Assembly: GCA_046292765.1 (NCBI GenBank)
Contig: JBKBQA010000005.1
Location: 124,001 to 188,000 of the forward strand
Length of the DNA stretch: 64,000 bases
Direction of reading: 5' to 3'
DNA from: PGZG01 sp046292765
GTDB taxonomy: Bacteria; Pseudomonadota; Gammaproteobacteria; Pseudomonadales; Alcanivoracaceae
Shown here: in pieces, positions 43,793 through 52,509 of the stretch
How the letters are laid out: each line of letters starts with the position of its first letter
How positions within the stretch are numbered: the first letter of the stretch is position 1
Program-made: the position numbers and the translations under genes
Notes under the pieces: model-generated
Database searches by the model: none
Seen by the model: the letters and a program-made list of their open reading frames with translations, nothing else
Told to the model about the DNA's origin: nothing

Positions 43793-45237
43793 CAAATATT
43801 TATCAGGTAGTGATTATCGGCGCAGGCTTCGGTGGTCTTGGCATGGCCATTCGTATGAAGCAGCAGGGAATTTCCGACTTGCTGCTGATCGAGAAGGGCA
43901 GCGATGTCGGCGGCTGCTGGCGCGACAATACCTATCCGGGTGCGGCCTGCGACGTCCCTTCCCACCTGTACTCATTTTCTTTTGAGCGTCATTACCCATG
44001 GAGCCGTCGCTTTGCCCCGCAGGGAGAAATTCTCGCTTACCTGCGCCATTGCGCCAGCAAATATGACATTACCCGGCATATTCGCTTCAACACCGAAGTC
44101 ACAGGGGCTCAATGGCAGGAACAGCAGCAACACTGGCGTATTAACCTGAATGATGGCACTCAGATCACCGCCCGCGCCCTGATTACCGCCGCCGGCCAGC
44201 TTAACCAGCCGGCATACCCGGTGCTGGAGGGTATTGATGCGTTCCGGGGCCCGCATTTTCACAGCGCGCGGTGGGACCATAGCGTGGACCTGCGCGGCAA
44301 AGCTGTAGCGGTAGTCGGCACCGGGGCCAGCGCCATCCAGTTTGTGCCGGAGGTGGCCAAAGTGGCCGGAAAGCTGATGCTGTTCCAGCGCTCGGCCGCG
44401 TATGTCATCAGCAAGCCGGATCGGGCATACAGCAAGCTCGAACATACCGTGCTGAAAAGGCTGCCATTCACCCATTCGCTTGACCGGGCACGCATCTACG
44501 CCGCCAACGAAGCCCGCGTGCTCGGTTTCACCTCATTCCAAAAAGCAATGGAACTGTACAAGTGGCTGTTCCGTCGCCAGCTCACCAGCCAGATCACCGA
44601 CCCGGCTCTGCGTGAAAAGCTGACCCCGGACTACCCGATGGGCTGCAAGCGCATCCTGATGTCGAATGATTACTACCCGGCGCTGGTACAGGGCAATGTT
44701 GAAGTGATCAACCACGGCATTCAGGCGGTGGATGAAAGCGGTCTGATCGACAGCACTGGCGCTCATCATGCGGCGGACGTGATCATCTACGGCACCGGCT
44801 TCCGGGCCACTGATTTCCTCACTCCCATGGAAATTAGCGGCCGCGATGGCAGACAACTGAACGATGTATGGCGTGACGGTGCCGAGGCCTACCTCGGCAT
44901 CACTGTGCACGGCTTTCCCAACCTGTTCATGCTGTATGGCCCGAACACCAACCTTGGCCACAACTCGATCATCTACATGCTGGAAAGCCAGTTTCATTAT
45001 GTGCTGCAGTGCCTTGAGAGCCTGAAAACACATCCAGCAATGGAAGTGCGTGAAGACGTTCAGTCAGAATTCAATCAGCGCATCCAGAAGCAGATCCGGG
45101 AAACTGTATGGGAAAAAGGCTGCGACAGCTGGTACAAAACGGCAAGTGGCAAGAACACTGCCAACTGGCCAGGGTTCACTTTCGACTATCGACGCCGGAC
45201 TCGCAAGCTTGCTCTCGGAGACTTTGAAACCCAATGA
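43789..45237 (+). CDS. Baeyer-Villiger-type flavin monooxygenase (BVMO B)
   Basis: A 482-residue flavoprotein: FAD motif IIGAGFGGLGMA (about residue 9), fingerprint FRGPHFHSARWD (about 150), second Rossmann motif VVGTGASAIQF and the block IIYGTGFRATD. It is similar in length and motifs to BVMO A without the basic tail. It would convert ketones to esters or lactones. It is coupled to the TetR gene of module 1 by ATGA, so expression is tied to the regulator itself. Confidence 0.88.
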   Translation: MTNIYQVVIIGAGFGGLGMAIRMKQQGISDLLLIEKGSDVGGCWRDNTYPGAACDVPSHLYSFSFERHYPWSRRFAPQGEILAYLRHCASKYDITRHIRFNTEVTGAQWQEQQQHWRINLNDGTQITARALITAAGQLNQPAYPVLEGIDAFRGPHFHSARWDHSVDLRGKAVAVVGTGASAIQFVPEVAKVAGKLMLFQRSAAYVISKPDRAYSKLEHTVLKRLPFTHSLDRARIYAANEARVLGFTSFQKAMELYKWLFRRQLTSQITDPALREKLTPDYPMGCKRILMSNDYYPALVQGNVEVINHGIQAVDESGLIDSTGAHHAADVIIYGTGFRATDFLTPMEISGRDGRQLNDVWRDGAEAYLGITVHGFPNLFMLYGPNTNLGHNSIIYMLESQFHYVLQCLESLKTHPAMEVREDVQSEFNQRIQKQIRETVWEKGCDSWYKTASGKNTANWPGFTFDYRRRTRKLALGDFETQ

Positions 45238-45296
45238 CGTTGATTAGCCCGTAGAAGCCGGCGGCAATCATGTCACTGAATGCCAGAATCCCCCTG

Positions 45297-45929
45297 CTAT
45301 CCCTGGCTGCCAGCAGCCAACTGCATCTCGCGTTCAGCATAGTGGCCGATCATATCGGCCAAGCCGTCCACCAGCTGCTCAAAGGTGATTGCCGGAGCAG
45401 GATCATTCAGGTGATATATATAGGCGTGCATGCCGCCATGAATGAATACATAAGTCGCCACAGGGATGTTGGGACCACGCAGATACTGGGGGTGATGCAT
45501 CAGGTATTGCATGGCGAGATCCGTCAGGGCTCGCTGTACCGGGCCGCGATCAATCGGTAACTCAGTAACCAGACCCTGCTGCACGCAACGTAAATAGATA
45601 CCACCATCAGCCCGCAGCATATCCGCAACGCGATGCAGCAACAGCCGGATCGCGTCACGTATCTCCAGGCGCACCATATCAGGCGTCAGCTCCCGGATCA
45701 GCGTCACCGTCATATCAATAACGCGCTGAAAAACCTCAACGACTACCGCCTCCTTATTGCTGAAATACTCGTAAAAAGACCCGATGCCGACACCGGCCCG
45801 TTCGGCAATACGCTGCGCGGTGGCACCGGGCAGCCCATATTCCGCGACATCCTCGAAGGCGGCTCTGATGATGGCTTCAACAGTGGCTTTTGCGCGCTGC
45901 TGGCGAGGCTTACGGGGCGATGAGACCAT
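45297..45929 (-). CDS. TetR/AcrR family regulator (module 2)
   Basis: A 210-residue TetR-type protein with helix-turn-helix GATAQRIAERAGVGIGSFYEYF (about residues 35-57, split over helices 2-3). It is a paralogue of the module 1 regulator. It is transcribed alone, divergent from the SDR-PF10118-BVMO-hydrolase operon. The tripartite operator begins only eight bases upstream of its ATG, leaving no room for a normal ribosome site, so bound repressor would block its own message start. The candidate ligand is a ketone, ester or acyl-CoA. Confidence 0.87.
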   Translation of the reverse strand: MVSSPRKPRQQRAKATVEAIIRAAFEDVAEYGLPGATAQRIAERAGVGIGSFYEYFSNKEAVVVEVFQRVIDMTVTLIRELTPDMVRLEIRDAIRLLLHRVADMLRADGGIYLRCVQQGLVTELPIDRGPVQRALTDLAMQYLMHHPQYLRGPNIPVATYVFIHGGMHAYIYHLNDPAPAITFEQLVDGLADMIGHYAEREMQLAAGSQG

Positions 45930-45937
45930 GGCAGGTA

Positions 45938-45966
45938 TCCGAGTTGTTTCCGAGTCTTAACTCGGA
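45938..45966. promoter_or_regulatory. Tripartite TetR operator, copy 2
   Basis: TCCGAG-N5-TCCGAG-N6-CTCGGA. On the opposite strand this reads exactly as copy 1 with G/C in place of A/T at the sixth base. Relative to its TetR gene it has the same orientation as copy 1. It lies 79 bases before the SDR start at 46046. Confidence 0.75.
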
Positions 45967-46045
45967 TTACCTTGATGGAATATCGGCGCGCCGTCAAGGC
46001 GTTTTCGCAACGCCGCGTTACGTCGACATCAGCCAAGGAGTCCCT

Positions 46046-46882
46046 GTGAGCCGCAAACATCTTTCACATAACGCCCGGGGCGTGGTTACCGGGGCCGGCG
46101 GCGGGATCGGCCGGGCCTTCGCTATGGAGCTGCATCGCCGCGGCGGCCGGGTGGTGTGCTCGGACATCAATCTATCGGCCGCGCAAGAAACCGCCGCCAT
46201 GATCAATGGCGCCGGCGGGCAAGCTCTGGCCCTGAAATGCGACGTCACCAGCCTGCAGGAAGTCGAGGCATTGGCCAGTCAAGCTAGCGCCTGGTTTGGC
46301 GAGCCGGCCAACCTGCTGGTAAACAACGCCGGTGTCGGCATCGGCGGCCACAGCATGGAGGACATCTCCATGGAGGATTGGCACTGGGTGATGAATATCA
46401 ATCTGTGGGGGGTAATCCACGGCTGTCGCGTGTTCCTGCCAGCGATGAAGGCTGGCAATCAGGGCGGCATTATCAACGTCGCCTCTGCCGCCAGTTTCGG
46501 TGCCGCTCCGATGATGGCTGCCTACAACACCACCAAGGCAGCGGTGGTGGCCTTGACGGAAACCCTGATGGCAGAGAACACCGGCACTGGCATCCAGGTG
46601 TCCGCGCTGTGCCCGACGTTGGTGAAAACCGACGTCATCAAAAATGCGCGCATGAACGAAACAACCGGCCACCCTGTGATGAACCGTGACAAAGCCCAGC
46701 AACTGATGGACCGACTTGGCCACTCTCCGGAATCGGTAGTAAAAAAGTCGCTGGATGGTCTTGATCGCGACACCATTCACGTTTTACCGCAAGTAGACGC
46801 ACGCATTGCCTCGCGTCTGAAAAGATTATCCCCCGGCGGTTTTATCCGTCTTTCCAGCTTTCTGTCGAGGAGACTCCAATGA
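46046..46882 (+). CDS. SDR family oxidoreductase (module 2)
   Basis: A 278-residue SDR with TGAGGGIGRAFA near residue 15, NNAGVGIGG near 92, and Ser/Tyr/Lys in ASAASFGAAPMMAAYNTTKAA near 150-168. The start is a GTG at 46046, six bases after AAGGAG. The frame is open to 45890, but that would overlap the operator and the divergent regulator. It overlaps the PF10118 gene by ATGA. It is the first gene of module 2 and a paralogue of the module 1 SDR. Confidence 0.86.
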   Translation: MSRKHLSHNARGVVTGAGGGIGRAFAMELHRRGGRVVCSDINLSAAQETAAMINGAGGQALALKCDVTSLQEVEALASQASAWFGEPANLLVNNAGVGIGGHSMEDISMEDWHWVMNINLWGVIHGCRVFLPAMKAGNQGGIINVASAASFGAAPMMAAYNTTKAAVVALTETLMAENTGTGIQVSALCPTLVKTDVIKNARMNETTGHPVMNRDKAQQLMDRLGHSPESVVKKSLDGLDRDTIHVLPQVDARIASRLKRLSPGGFIRLSSFLSRRLQ

Positions 46883-47832
46883 TCAACTCAGCGGCCAATG
46901 ATCCAGCTCACATACAGGGTGCTAACGTGAAGACCAGATCGCCATCGGTGCATCCTCCCGTGCCAATCAGGCATATGGACTTCAACTTTGACGAAAGCAG
47001 GATGCCAAAATATTGCTGGAACAATAACTCTTGGGGCAGCGCCTATATCCTGACATTCTCAGCAGTATTACCCGCCGGCGAACGATTTATCATCGACTCT
47101 GTGCGTGAACTACGAGACGGGATCAGGAATCCTGAGCTGCGAGACCGGGCTACCGGGTTGATTGGTCAAGAAGCAATCCACTCCAGGATCCACGGCCGCT
47201 TTAACGAACTCTATGAGTTGAAAGGTCTGCCCATGCGGCGTATCGAAGAGCTCAGTCACAAACTTTATGTAGAATTCATTCTGCCAAAACTTTCCGACAA
47301 GAATCGTCTGGCGATTGCCTGTGGCATTGAGCATCTGACCGCAGTGATGGCTGAGGAAGCCTTCGGCAGGCAACCCGAAGGGATGGAGCTGCTTGACGAA
47401 TCCACCCGCGACTTTATGGTTTGGCATCTACTCGAAGAGCTGGAGCACAAGTCTGTGGCCTTTGATATCTACAATGAACTGGACGGCAGCTACCTGCGTC
47501 GTGTAGCAGCATTTCTTGGCATCTGGGCGGTCAGCGTCCCGTTTGGCCTGTACGCCGTCAATGAAATGCTGAAAACACCAGGCTTCGATCAGGGAAAAAA
47601 GAGCAACCGTCAGGGCTACGGCTATTGGTTTAACTATCTGACCGCCTTCTCACCAAAACTTCTTGAGTATTTCCGTCCTGATTTTCACCCTGATGACTCG
47701 GACACCAGCGAACTTCTTGAAATCTGGAAAAATAAACTGTTCGGCAATAAAGGAAGACTGACCGGTTTGATCACCAAAACCATTAATCCGTCCGAGAAGC
47801 GTACTTCTTCCGCAAGAAAACTGGCCAGCTAA
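46879..47832 (+). CDS. PF10118-type metal-dependent hydrolase, copy 2
   Basis: A 317-residue member of the same family as 23286-24140. The metal blocks read GQEAIHSRIHGRFNE and WHLLEELEHKSVAFDIY. In the first block the Glu of the usual REH triplet is replaced by Ile (RIH), so one expected metal ligand is missing. It lies between the SDR and BVMO C and is coupled to the SDR by ATGA. A role in the ketone pathway is implied by position only. Confidence 0.78.
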   Translation: MINSAANDPAHIQGANVKTRSPSVHPPVPIRHMDFNFDESRMPKYCWNNNSWGSAYILTFSAVLPAGERFIIDSVRELRDGIRNPELRDRATGLIGQEAIHSRIHGRFNELYELKGLPMRRIEELSHKLYVEFILPKLSDKNRLAIACGIEHLTAVMAEEAFGRQPEGMELLDESTRDFMVWHLLEELEHKSVAFDIYNELDGSYLRRVAAFLGIWAVSVPFGLYAVNEMLKTPGFDQGKKSNRQGYGYWFNYLTAFSPKLLEYFRPDFHPDDSDTSELLEIWKNKLFGNKGRLTGLITKTINPSEKRTSSARKLAS

Positions 47833-47842
47833 AGAGGACGGC

Positions 47843-49378
47843 ATGATGACCACAGATTTCCGCAAAGCAGACAAGTCCTGCATCATAGCTGAGCACAAGG
47901 TAATCATCGTCGGTTGCGGTCACTCCGGCGTGATCAATGCAGTGAAGCTACTCAGCGCCGGTATCAATGACTTTATCATCCTCGAGAGAGCAGATCGGCC
48001 CGGCGGTTGCTGGCGCGAGAATACCTATCCCGGCTGTGCCTGCGATGTGCCATCGACCTTCTATTCCTACTCGTTCCGGAGCAATCCGGAATGGAGCCAC
48101 AGTTACGCCAGCCAACCAGAGATTCTCCGCTACATCGAAGATACCGTGCGGGAGGAGGATTTACTGAAAAATCTTCGCTTGGGCACCGACATGCTGGATG
48201 CTGAATGGCTAAGCGGAGAACAACGCTGGAGAATAGTTACCAATCATGGCGAGTATCGGGCCCAGTTTGTGATTTTCGCCACTGGCCCGTTAACAAAAGC
48301 CAGCATTCCAGATATTCCTGGCATTGATCAGTTCAAGGGAGACGTCTTTCACTCTGCCGCCTGGAATCATGGCTGTGATCTCAAAGGAAAACGGGTGGCG
48401 GTGATTGGCACAGGCGCCTCTGCGGCTCAATTTGTACCGGAAATCCAGAAAGTCGTTGGCGAAATGGCGGTATTCCAGCGAACTGCCCCCTGGGTATTAC
48501 CACGACCGTTTGACCGCGATGTCAGCGAACTGGAAAAAATCATTAACCGCCGCACTCCGTTGCTGCAGACCTTGTCTCGGCGCCGAGTGCAATCCCTGTT
48601 GGTGGCGGTTAACTATGCACTTACCCACCCATGGGTAATGAAAACCATTGAACCCTACCTTAAGAGAGTTCTGAAAAAGCAGATTCCGGATCGGAAGCTG
48701 CGCGACAAGCTGACCCCGAGCTTCACCATTGGCTGCAAGCGCATCATCTTCTCAAATGACTACTATCGCGCCCTGCAGCAGAAAAATGCCGGCGTTATTG
48801 CCAGCGCATTGGCCCGCATCGATGGCAATCGAGTGATTGCCGAGAACGGAGAAAGCTTCGAAGCAGATGTGATCATCTTTGGCACCGGCTTCGACCTGAT
48901 GCCACCGCCAGTGGCCAAGGTGATCAAATGCACGGATGGCGAATACCTTGCTGAACGCTGGCATCGGGAAGGACCACAGGCCTATTTGGGCACCACCGTT
49001 TATGATCTGCCCAATGCCTTTCTAATGGTCGGACCAAACATTCTTGTTTACTCCTCATTTATTGAACTTGCGGAATGGCAAAGCAACTACATTGTTGATG
49101 CCATCAAGCAGCTCGACAAGCGCAATATCGGGCAATTCAACCTTACCCGAGACGTTTCCGATGAATATAACCAACAGGTGCAATCACTTCTCGAAGGTAC
49201 GGTTTGGAACAGCGGCGGCTGCAAAAGCTATTACCTCGGTGAGAATGGCCGAAATGTAGCGTCCTGGCCATGGACGGTACCAAAACTGGAGCGAAGGCTT
49301 TCCCAGTTTGACCTGATTACCTACCAGATCAGCAAGCGTGCAACGCACGAGGAAAGGCGACTGGCAGCCAACGGCTGA
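47843..49378 (+). CDS. Baeyer-Villiger-type flavin monooxygenase (BVMO C)
   Basis: A 511-residue flavoprotein. Its first FAD motif is degenerate (VGCGHSGVINA, with Cys in place of Ala) but keeps the GxGxxG glycines. The fingerprint is FKGDVFHSAAWNHG, the second Rossmann motif VIGTGASAAQF and the late block IIFGTGFDLMP. It is the most divergent of the three BVMOs and is therefore likely to have a different substrate. It lies ten bases after the PF10118 gene in the module 2 operon. Confidence 0.85.
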   Translation: MMTTDFRKADKSCIIAEHKVIIVGCGHSGVINAVKLLSAGINDFIILERADRPGGCWRENTYPGCACDVPSTFYSYSFRSNPEWSHSYASQPEILRYIEDTVREEDLLKNLRLGTDMLDAEWLSGEQRWRIVTNHGEYRAQFVIFATGPLTKASIPDIPGIDQFKGDVFHSAAWNHGCDLKGKRVAVIGTGASAAQFVPEIQKVVGEMAVFQRTAPWVLPRPFDRDVSELEKIINRRTPLLQTLSRRRVQSLLVAVNYALTHPWVMKTIEPYLKRVLKKQIPDRKLRDKLTPSFTIGCKRIIFSNDYYRALQQKNAGVIASALARIDGNRVIAENGESFEADVIIFGTGFDLMPPPVAKVIKCTDGEYLAERWHREGPQAYLGTTVYDLPNAFLMVGPNILVYSSFIELAEWQSNYIVDAIKQLDKRNIGQFNLTRDVSDEYNQQVQSLLEGTVWNSGGCKSYYLGENGRNVASWPWTVPKLERRLSQFDLITYQISKRATHEERRLAANG

Positions 49379-49419
49379 CAGCAAAACCGAGCGCTAAAGG
49401 TGTCACGGGGAGTATAGCA

Positions 49420-50328
49420 GTGAGCGCACAGCTTTTTCTGCTCAACGGCATGTTACGCATTGCAGTGAAGCCAGCGGCACGCTACCTCGCTGTGCGTGCA
49501 GACAAGGTGCATCAGTACCGACCGATGGTGTGCAGAGCCGCTGGCTTGCTTGCCATGCCCGACCACATCCACATCGAACCCCTAGACGCTGACTCCTTTC
49601 AGGGAGAATGGCTGCATAGTCTCCGCGCCGTCAAAGTTGATGAAAGAGTTGTGCTGTACATTCCCGGCGGGGCTTTTTCCATTGGCTCACCGATCACCCA
49701 CCGTGGCATCACCGCGCGACTTGCCCATTTCACCGGCTGCCGGGTACTGGCAGTGAACTACAGCAAGGCACCTGAACACCCCTACCCTGCGGCACTGCAT
49801 GATGTACTGAACGCCTACCAGTGGCTGCTTGATCAGGGTGTCCCATCGAATAACGTGGTCATTGCCGGGGACTCCTCTGGCGGCAATCTGACTCTCGCCA
49901 CCTTGCAGGCACTGCGCGACGCTAACAGCCCTCTGCCCGCCGCAGGAATCTGCCTCTCACCGTGGGCTGACTTGGCTGGAAATGGCGTTTCAATGCGCTT
50001 CAATCGTCGCCATGATGCTATGGTGCCCTATCGCCATATCAAAGATGCGGCCAGGAAATACGCTGGCCAGATACCACTTGATGATGCGCGGGTGTCGCCA
50101 CTTTATGGCAACTTCAGTGGACTGCCACCTCTGCTGATTCACGCCGGAGACAAGGAGTTGTTGTTCAGTGATGCGACACGATTAGCCTCTCGCGCCCGCC
50201 GTGCAGGCGTAAATGTCGACATGAAAATCTGGCGTAACGCACCGCATGCATTCCAGCTTTTTGCCGGACTGGTGCCACAGAGCAACCATTCACTTCGGCA
50301 AATCAGCAGCTGGATACAACAGCTATAA
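49420..50328 (+). CDS. Alpha/beta hydrolase, HSL type, closing module 2
   Basis: A 302-residue esterase-type protein. The oxyanion motif reads PGGAFSIG, with Pro in place of the usual His of HGGG. The nucleophile elbow is GDSSGG (about residue 150). Asp and His of the triad are likely in HAGDKELLFSD and NAPHAFQLF. The start is a GTG 15 bases after GGGGAG. As the last gene of the SDR-PF10118-BVMO operon it fits hydrolysis of the ester formed by the BVMO. A small hairpin (50333-50355) follows. Confidence 0.83.
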   Translation: MSAQLFLLNGMLRIAVKPAARYLAVRADKVHQYRPMVCRAAGLLAMPDHIHIEPLDADSFQGEWLHSLRAVKVDERVVLYIPGGAFSIGSPITHRGITARLAHFTGCRVLAVNYSKAPEHPYPAALHDVLNAYQWLLDQGVPSNNVVIAGDSSGGNLTLATLQALRDANSPLPAAGICLSPWADLAGNGVSMRFNRRHDAMVPYRHIKDAARKYAGQIPLDDARVSPLYGNFSGLPPLLIHAGDKELLFSDATRLASRARRAGVNVDMKIWRNAPHAFQLFAGLVPQSNHSLRQISSWIQQL

Positions 50329-50332
50329 ACCA

Positions 50333-50355
50333 GCGGCGACCAGTTCGATCGCCGC
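50333..50355. terminator. Hairpin between convergent genes
   Basis: GCGGCGA and TCGCCGC pair around nine bases in the short gap between two convergent genes. No strong T-run. Confidence 0.5.
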
Positions 50356-50366
50356 CAGAGCAACCA

Positions 50367-52385
50367 TTACTTCTTATCCAGCTCCACTACACCAAGTGAT
50401 GTTCCATAAACGATGGCGCCATCCTCACCGACCTGGGTAGCGGCATAGAAGCTGTTGTATCGCAGACCCTTGCCAACAAATTTGGAAAAGGCGCTCTGGC
50501 CTCCGCGCCAGTCTATTCCTTCGATGGTCCAGCTTCCGTCGCGGGCACCAACGCAATAGAACATGTTGCTCGCTGCGCTCATGGTCGGAATACTGTTCGG
50601 ACAACTTACCTGGCGGGTAGCCCAGGCAGGAGACAGGCTTTGTGTCGCTGGATGCCATTCAAACTTTTGCACGCCCCACGGTTGCACCAGACGGCGGCCG
50701 GAGATGGCGATCACGGCAAAGTTGTTGCTATTGGCAATCAGGTTGTCGATAAACTCAAAGCCGGTCACCAGTCTTGATGACAGATCCAGTTCCTGAGGGT
50801 AGTCATTGCTCACCACTACCACACCGTAACCGCGTACCAGCAGAGACTGCTCGCTCACAGTAGGCGGACAGGCAGTGCCACAGTTTGTGTTGTGGTTGTT
50901 ATAGGTCACGGGAACCTGTGCGGCAATAGCGCCATTGTCACGACGGAACATCACTATATGTGCGGTGTTCTGGCCGTCGGAGATCACCACAAACTTGTCC
51001 ATGCCACCATGGCCCATCAGTGAGGGTGTCGATCCTGATCCGGGTCCAAGACGACCAAGTGGCAAAGTGGCGCCCGGTGCAAAGTCATTCTTGTATTGGG
51101 TATTCCATGCGACGAACAGGGAACCACTCCACTGCACCCGGAACATACGGTCGGTGGTGACAACATAAATACCGCCCTCTTCATCGGTGGCAATGGAATT
51201 GGAGACAATCTGCGCGTTGGCGGATGGCGAACCATAGCTGGCACATTGATCCACCTTCCAGGCGTCCGACAGGCGAATCATCTGCAGCTGTTTGAAATCG
51301 CGCGACAACACCCCGACAGCACCATAGTTGGTCGCCAGAGCAATATAGCCGTCATAAGTCATGTTCATGCCGACTACGCGCTCGCTTTCTGGCACACACT
51401 GAACCGCCGGCAGGCTGGCGGCCTGATCCAGATGAAAGCGACGCAGCTCCTGAATGTCGGACAACCGATTGCCGGGTTGAGCGTCGGTGTAGGCAGCAAC
51501 AATTTTTGCATCAACGGCGTAGAAAGTGTTGTCGTGACCCACCATGGCATAGGCGCCGCTGGTGGCATTAAAGGCGCGCTGTACGGTGGTCGGGCCACCC
51601 GGTTTGGTGATGGTGGCGATGGTTTTTATACCCGGACCGTTGGCCGCTACCTTGTATACGGTACCGACTGCCGAGCCCCAATAAACACGCAGGCCATCGT
51701 TGTAACGTGGAGACATCGCCAATGTGATGTTGCCAAGATCAGTGAACTCGAAATCTGCCGGATTGAGCAGGCCGGTATTCGGCAGATCAGCGTTGCTTGT
51801 CGGACCCGGTTCGGGGCTAGAGCCCTGAGCGTAAGAGTTGCGATGAGTCATCGGCCAGGGCGAGTCGGCCAGATAGTAATTGCGCGGCGGCTCTGTCAGC
51901 AGCGCATCTTCCTGCACCATTGGTGGCATCCGGTAGGCTCCGGAGCCATGAATCTGCAGGTTGCCGGTGTTCTGCACGGAAATGCCGTGGACATGAATGG
52001 TCTTACCCGCATGGTGATAGAGATCGGCGCTATTCAGGGCAATGCGAAAACGGTGTTGTCTTCCGCTGCTTTCACACGCGGTAGCCACCGCAGGTTCTGA
52101 ACCGAGACTGGCTTTTGCCGCTTTCAGAAAGGTGCCGTTGCCCGCCGGACCGCCGACATAGACATGGACATCAAGAGAGCGATTGTCGCGAGTCTGGCAG
52201 GCCCAGCCATCAATAGTGTAGCTACCGGCATAATGGCGAACACCGTCGATGACACCTTTGACCTGACTGGTCGGTGTCTTGCTGCCAGAACCAAATAGCC
52301 AGCCAAACAAACTGGCAGATGCGATGGACGGACTACTTAATAGCAGGGCGATTGTAATGAGGGGTAAGGCGCGTCTTGTTTGCAT
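50367..52385 (-). CDS. Secreted protein with N-terminal beta domain and probable beta-propeller
   Basis: A 672-residue exported protein. The signal peptide ends near SIASA (about residue 24). Residues 40-130 form a small beta domain (VKGVIDGV, IDGWACQTRDN, LDVHVYVGGP), a type often found next to binding or hydrolase domains in secreted proteins. The remainder contains repeated strands with Gly/Asp-rich turns (YWGSAVGTVYKV, YAMVGHDNTFYAVD, TYDGYIALATNYGAVGVLSRD), which suggests a PQQ- or WD-like propeller. I do not recognise a family with a known reaction. The tripartite operator 56 bases upstream links it to the BVMO regulators. The start at 52385 gives the signal peptide. Confidence 0.65.
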   Translation of the reverse strand: MQTRRALPLITIALLLSSPSIASASLFGWLFGSGSKTPTSQVKGVIDGVRHYAGSYTIDGWACQTRDNRSLDVHVYVGGPAGNGTFLKAAKASLGSEPAVATACESSGRQHRFRIALNSADLYHHAGKTIHVHGISVQNTGNLQIHGSGAYRMPPMVQEDALLTEPPRNYYLADSPWPMTHRNSYAQGSSPEPGPTSNADLPNTGLLNPADFEFTDLGNITLAMSPRYNDGLRVYWGSAVGTVYKVAANGPGIKTIATITKPGGPTTVQRAFNATSGAYAMVGHDNTFYAVDAKIVAAYTDAQPGNRLSDIQELRRFHLDQAASLPAVQCVPESERVVGMNMTYDGYIALATNYGAVGVLSRDFKQLQMIRLSDAWKVDQCASYGSPSANAQIVSNSIATDEEGGIYVVTTDRMFRVQWSGSLFVAWNTQYKNDFAPGATLPLGRLGPGSGSTPSLMGHGGMDKFVVISDGQNTAHIVMFRRDNGAIAAQVPVTYNNHNTNCGTACPPTVSEQSLLVRGYGVVVVSNDYPQELDLSSRLVTGFEFIDNLIANSNNFAVIAISGRRLVQPWGVQKFEWHPATQSLSPAWATRQVSCPNSIPTMSAASNMFYCVGARDGSWTIEGIDWRGGQSAFSKFVGKGLRYNSFYAATQVGEDGAIVYGTSLGVVELDKK

Positions 52386-52441
52386 GTTCGCTACTCTCTT
52401 GTTTTGTTGGTTTTCGCGAAATTCTGACGGCGCCACGGTAA

Positions 52442-52470
52442 GCCGAGCACACACTCGGATTCAACTCGGG
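52442..52470. promoter_or_regulatory. Tripartite TetR operator, copy 3
   Basis: GCCGAG-N6-CTCGGA-N5-CTCGGG. Same spacing as copies 1 and 2 with two end mismatches, and G/C at the sixth base as in copy 2. It lies in front of the secreted protein gene, 6.5 kb from the module 2 regulator. Confidence 0.65.
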
Positions 52471-52509
52471 TGCAGAGTAGTCCGAAGAGCTTATGAATAG
52501 GGATGGCAA

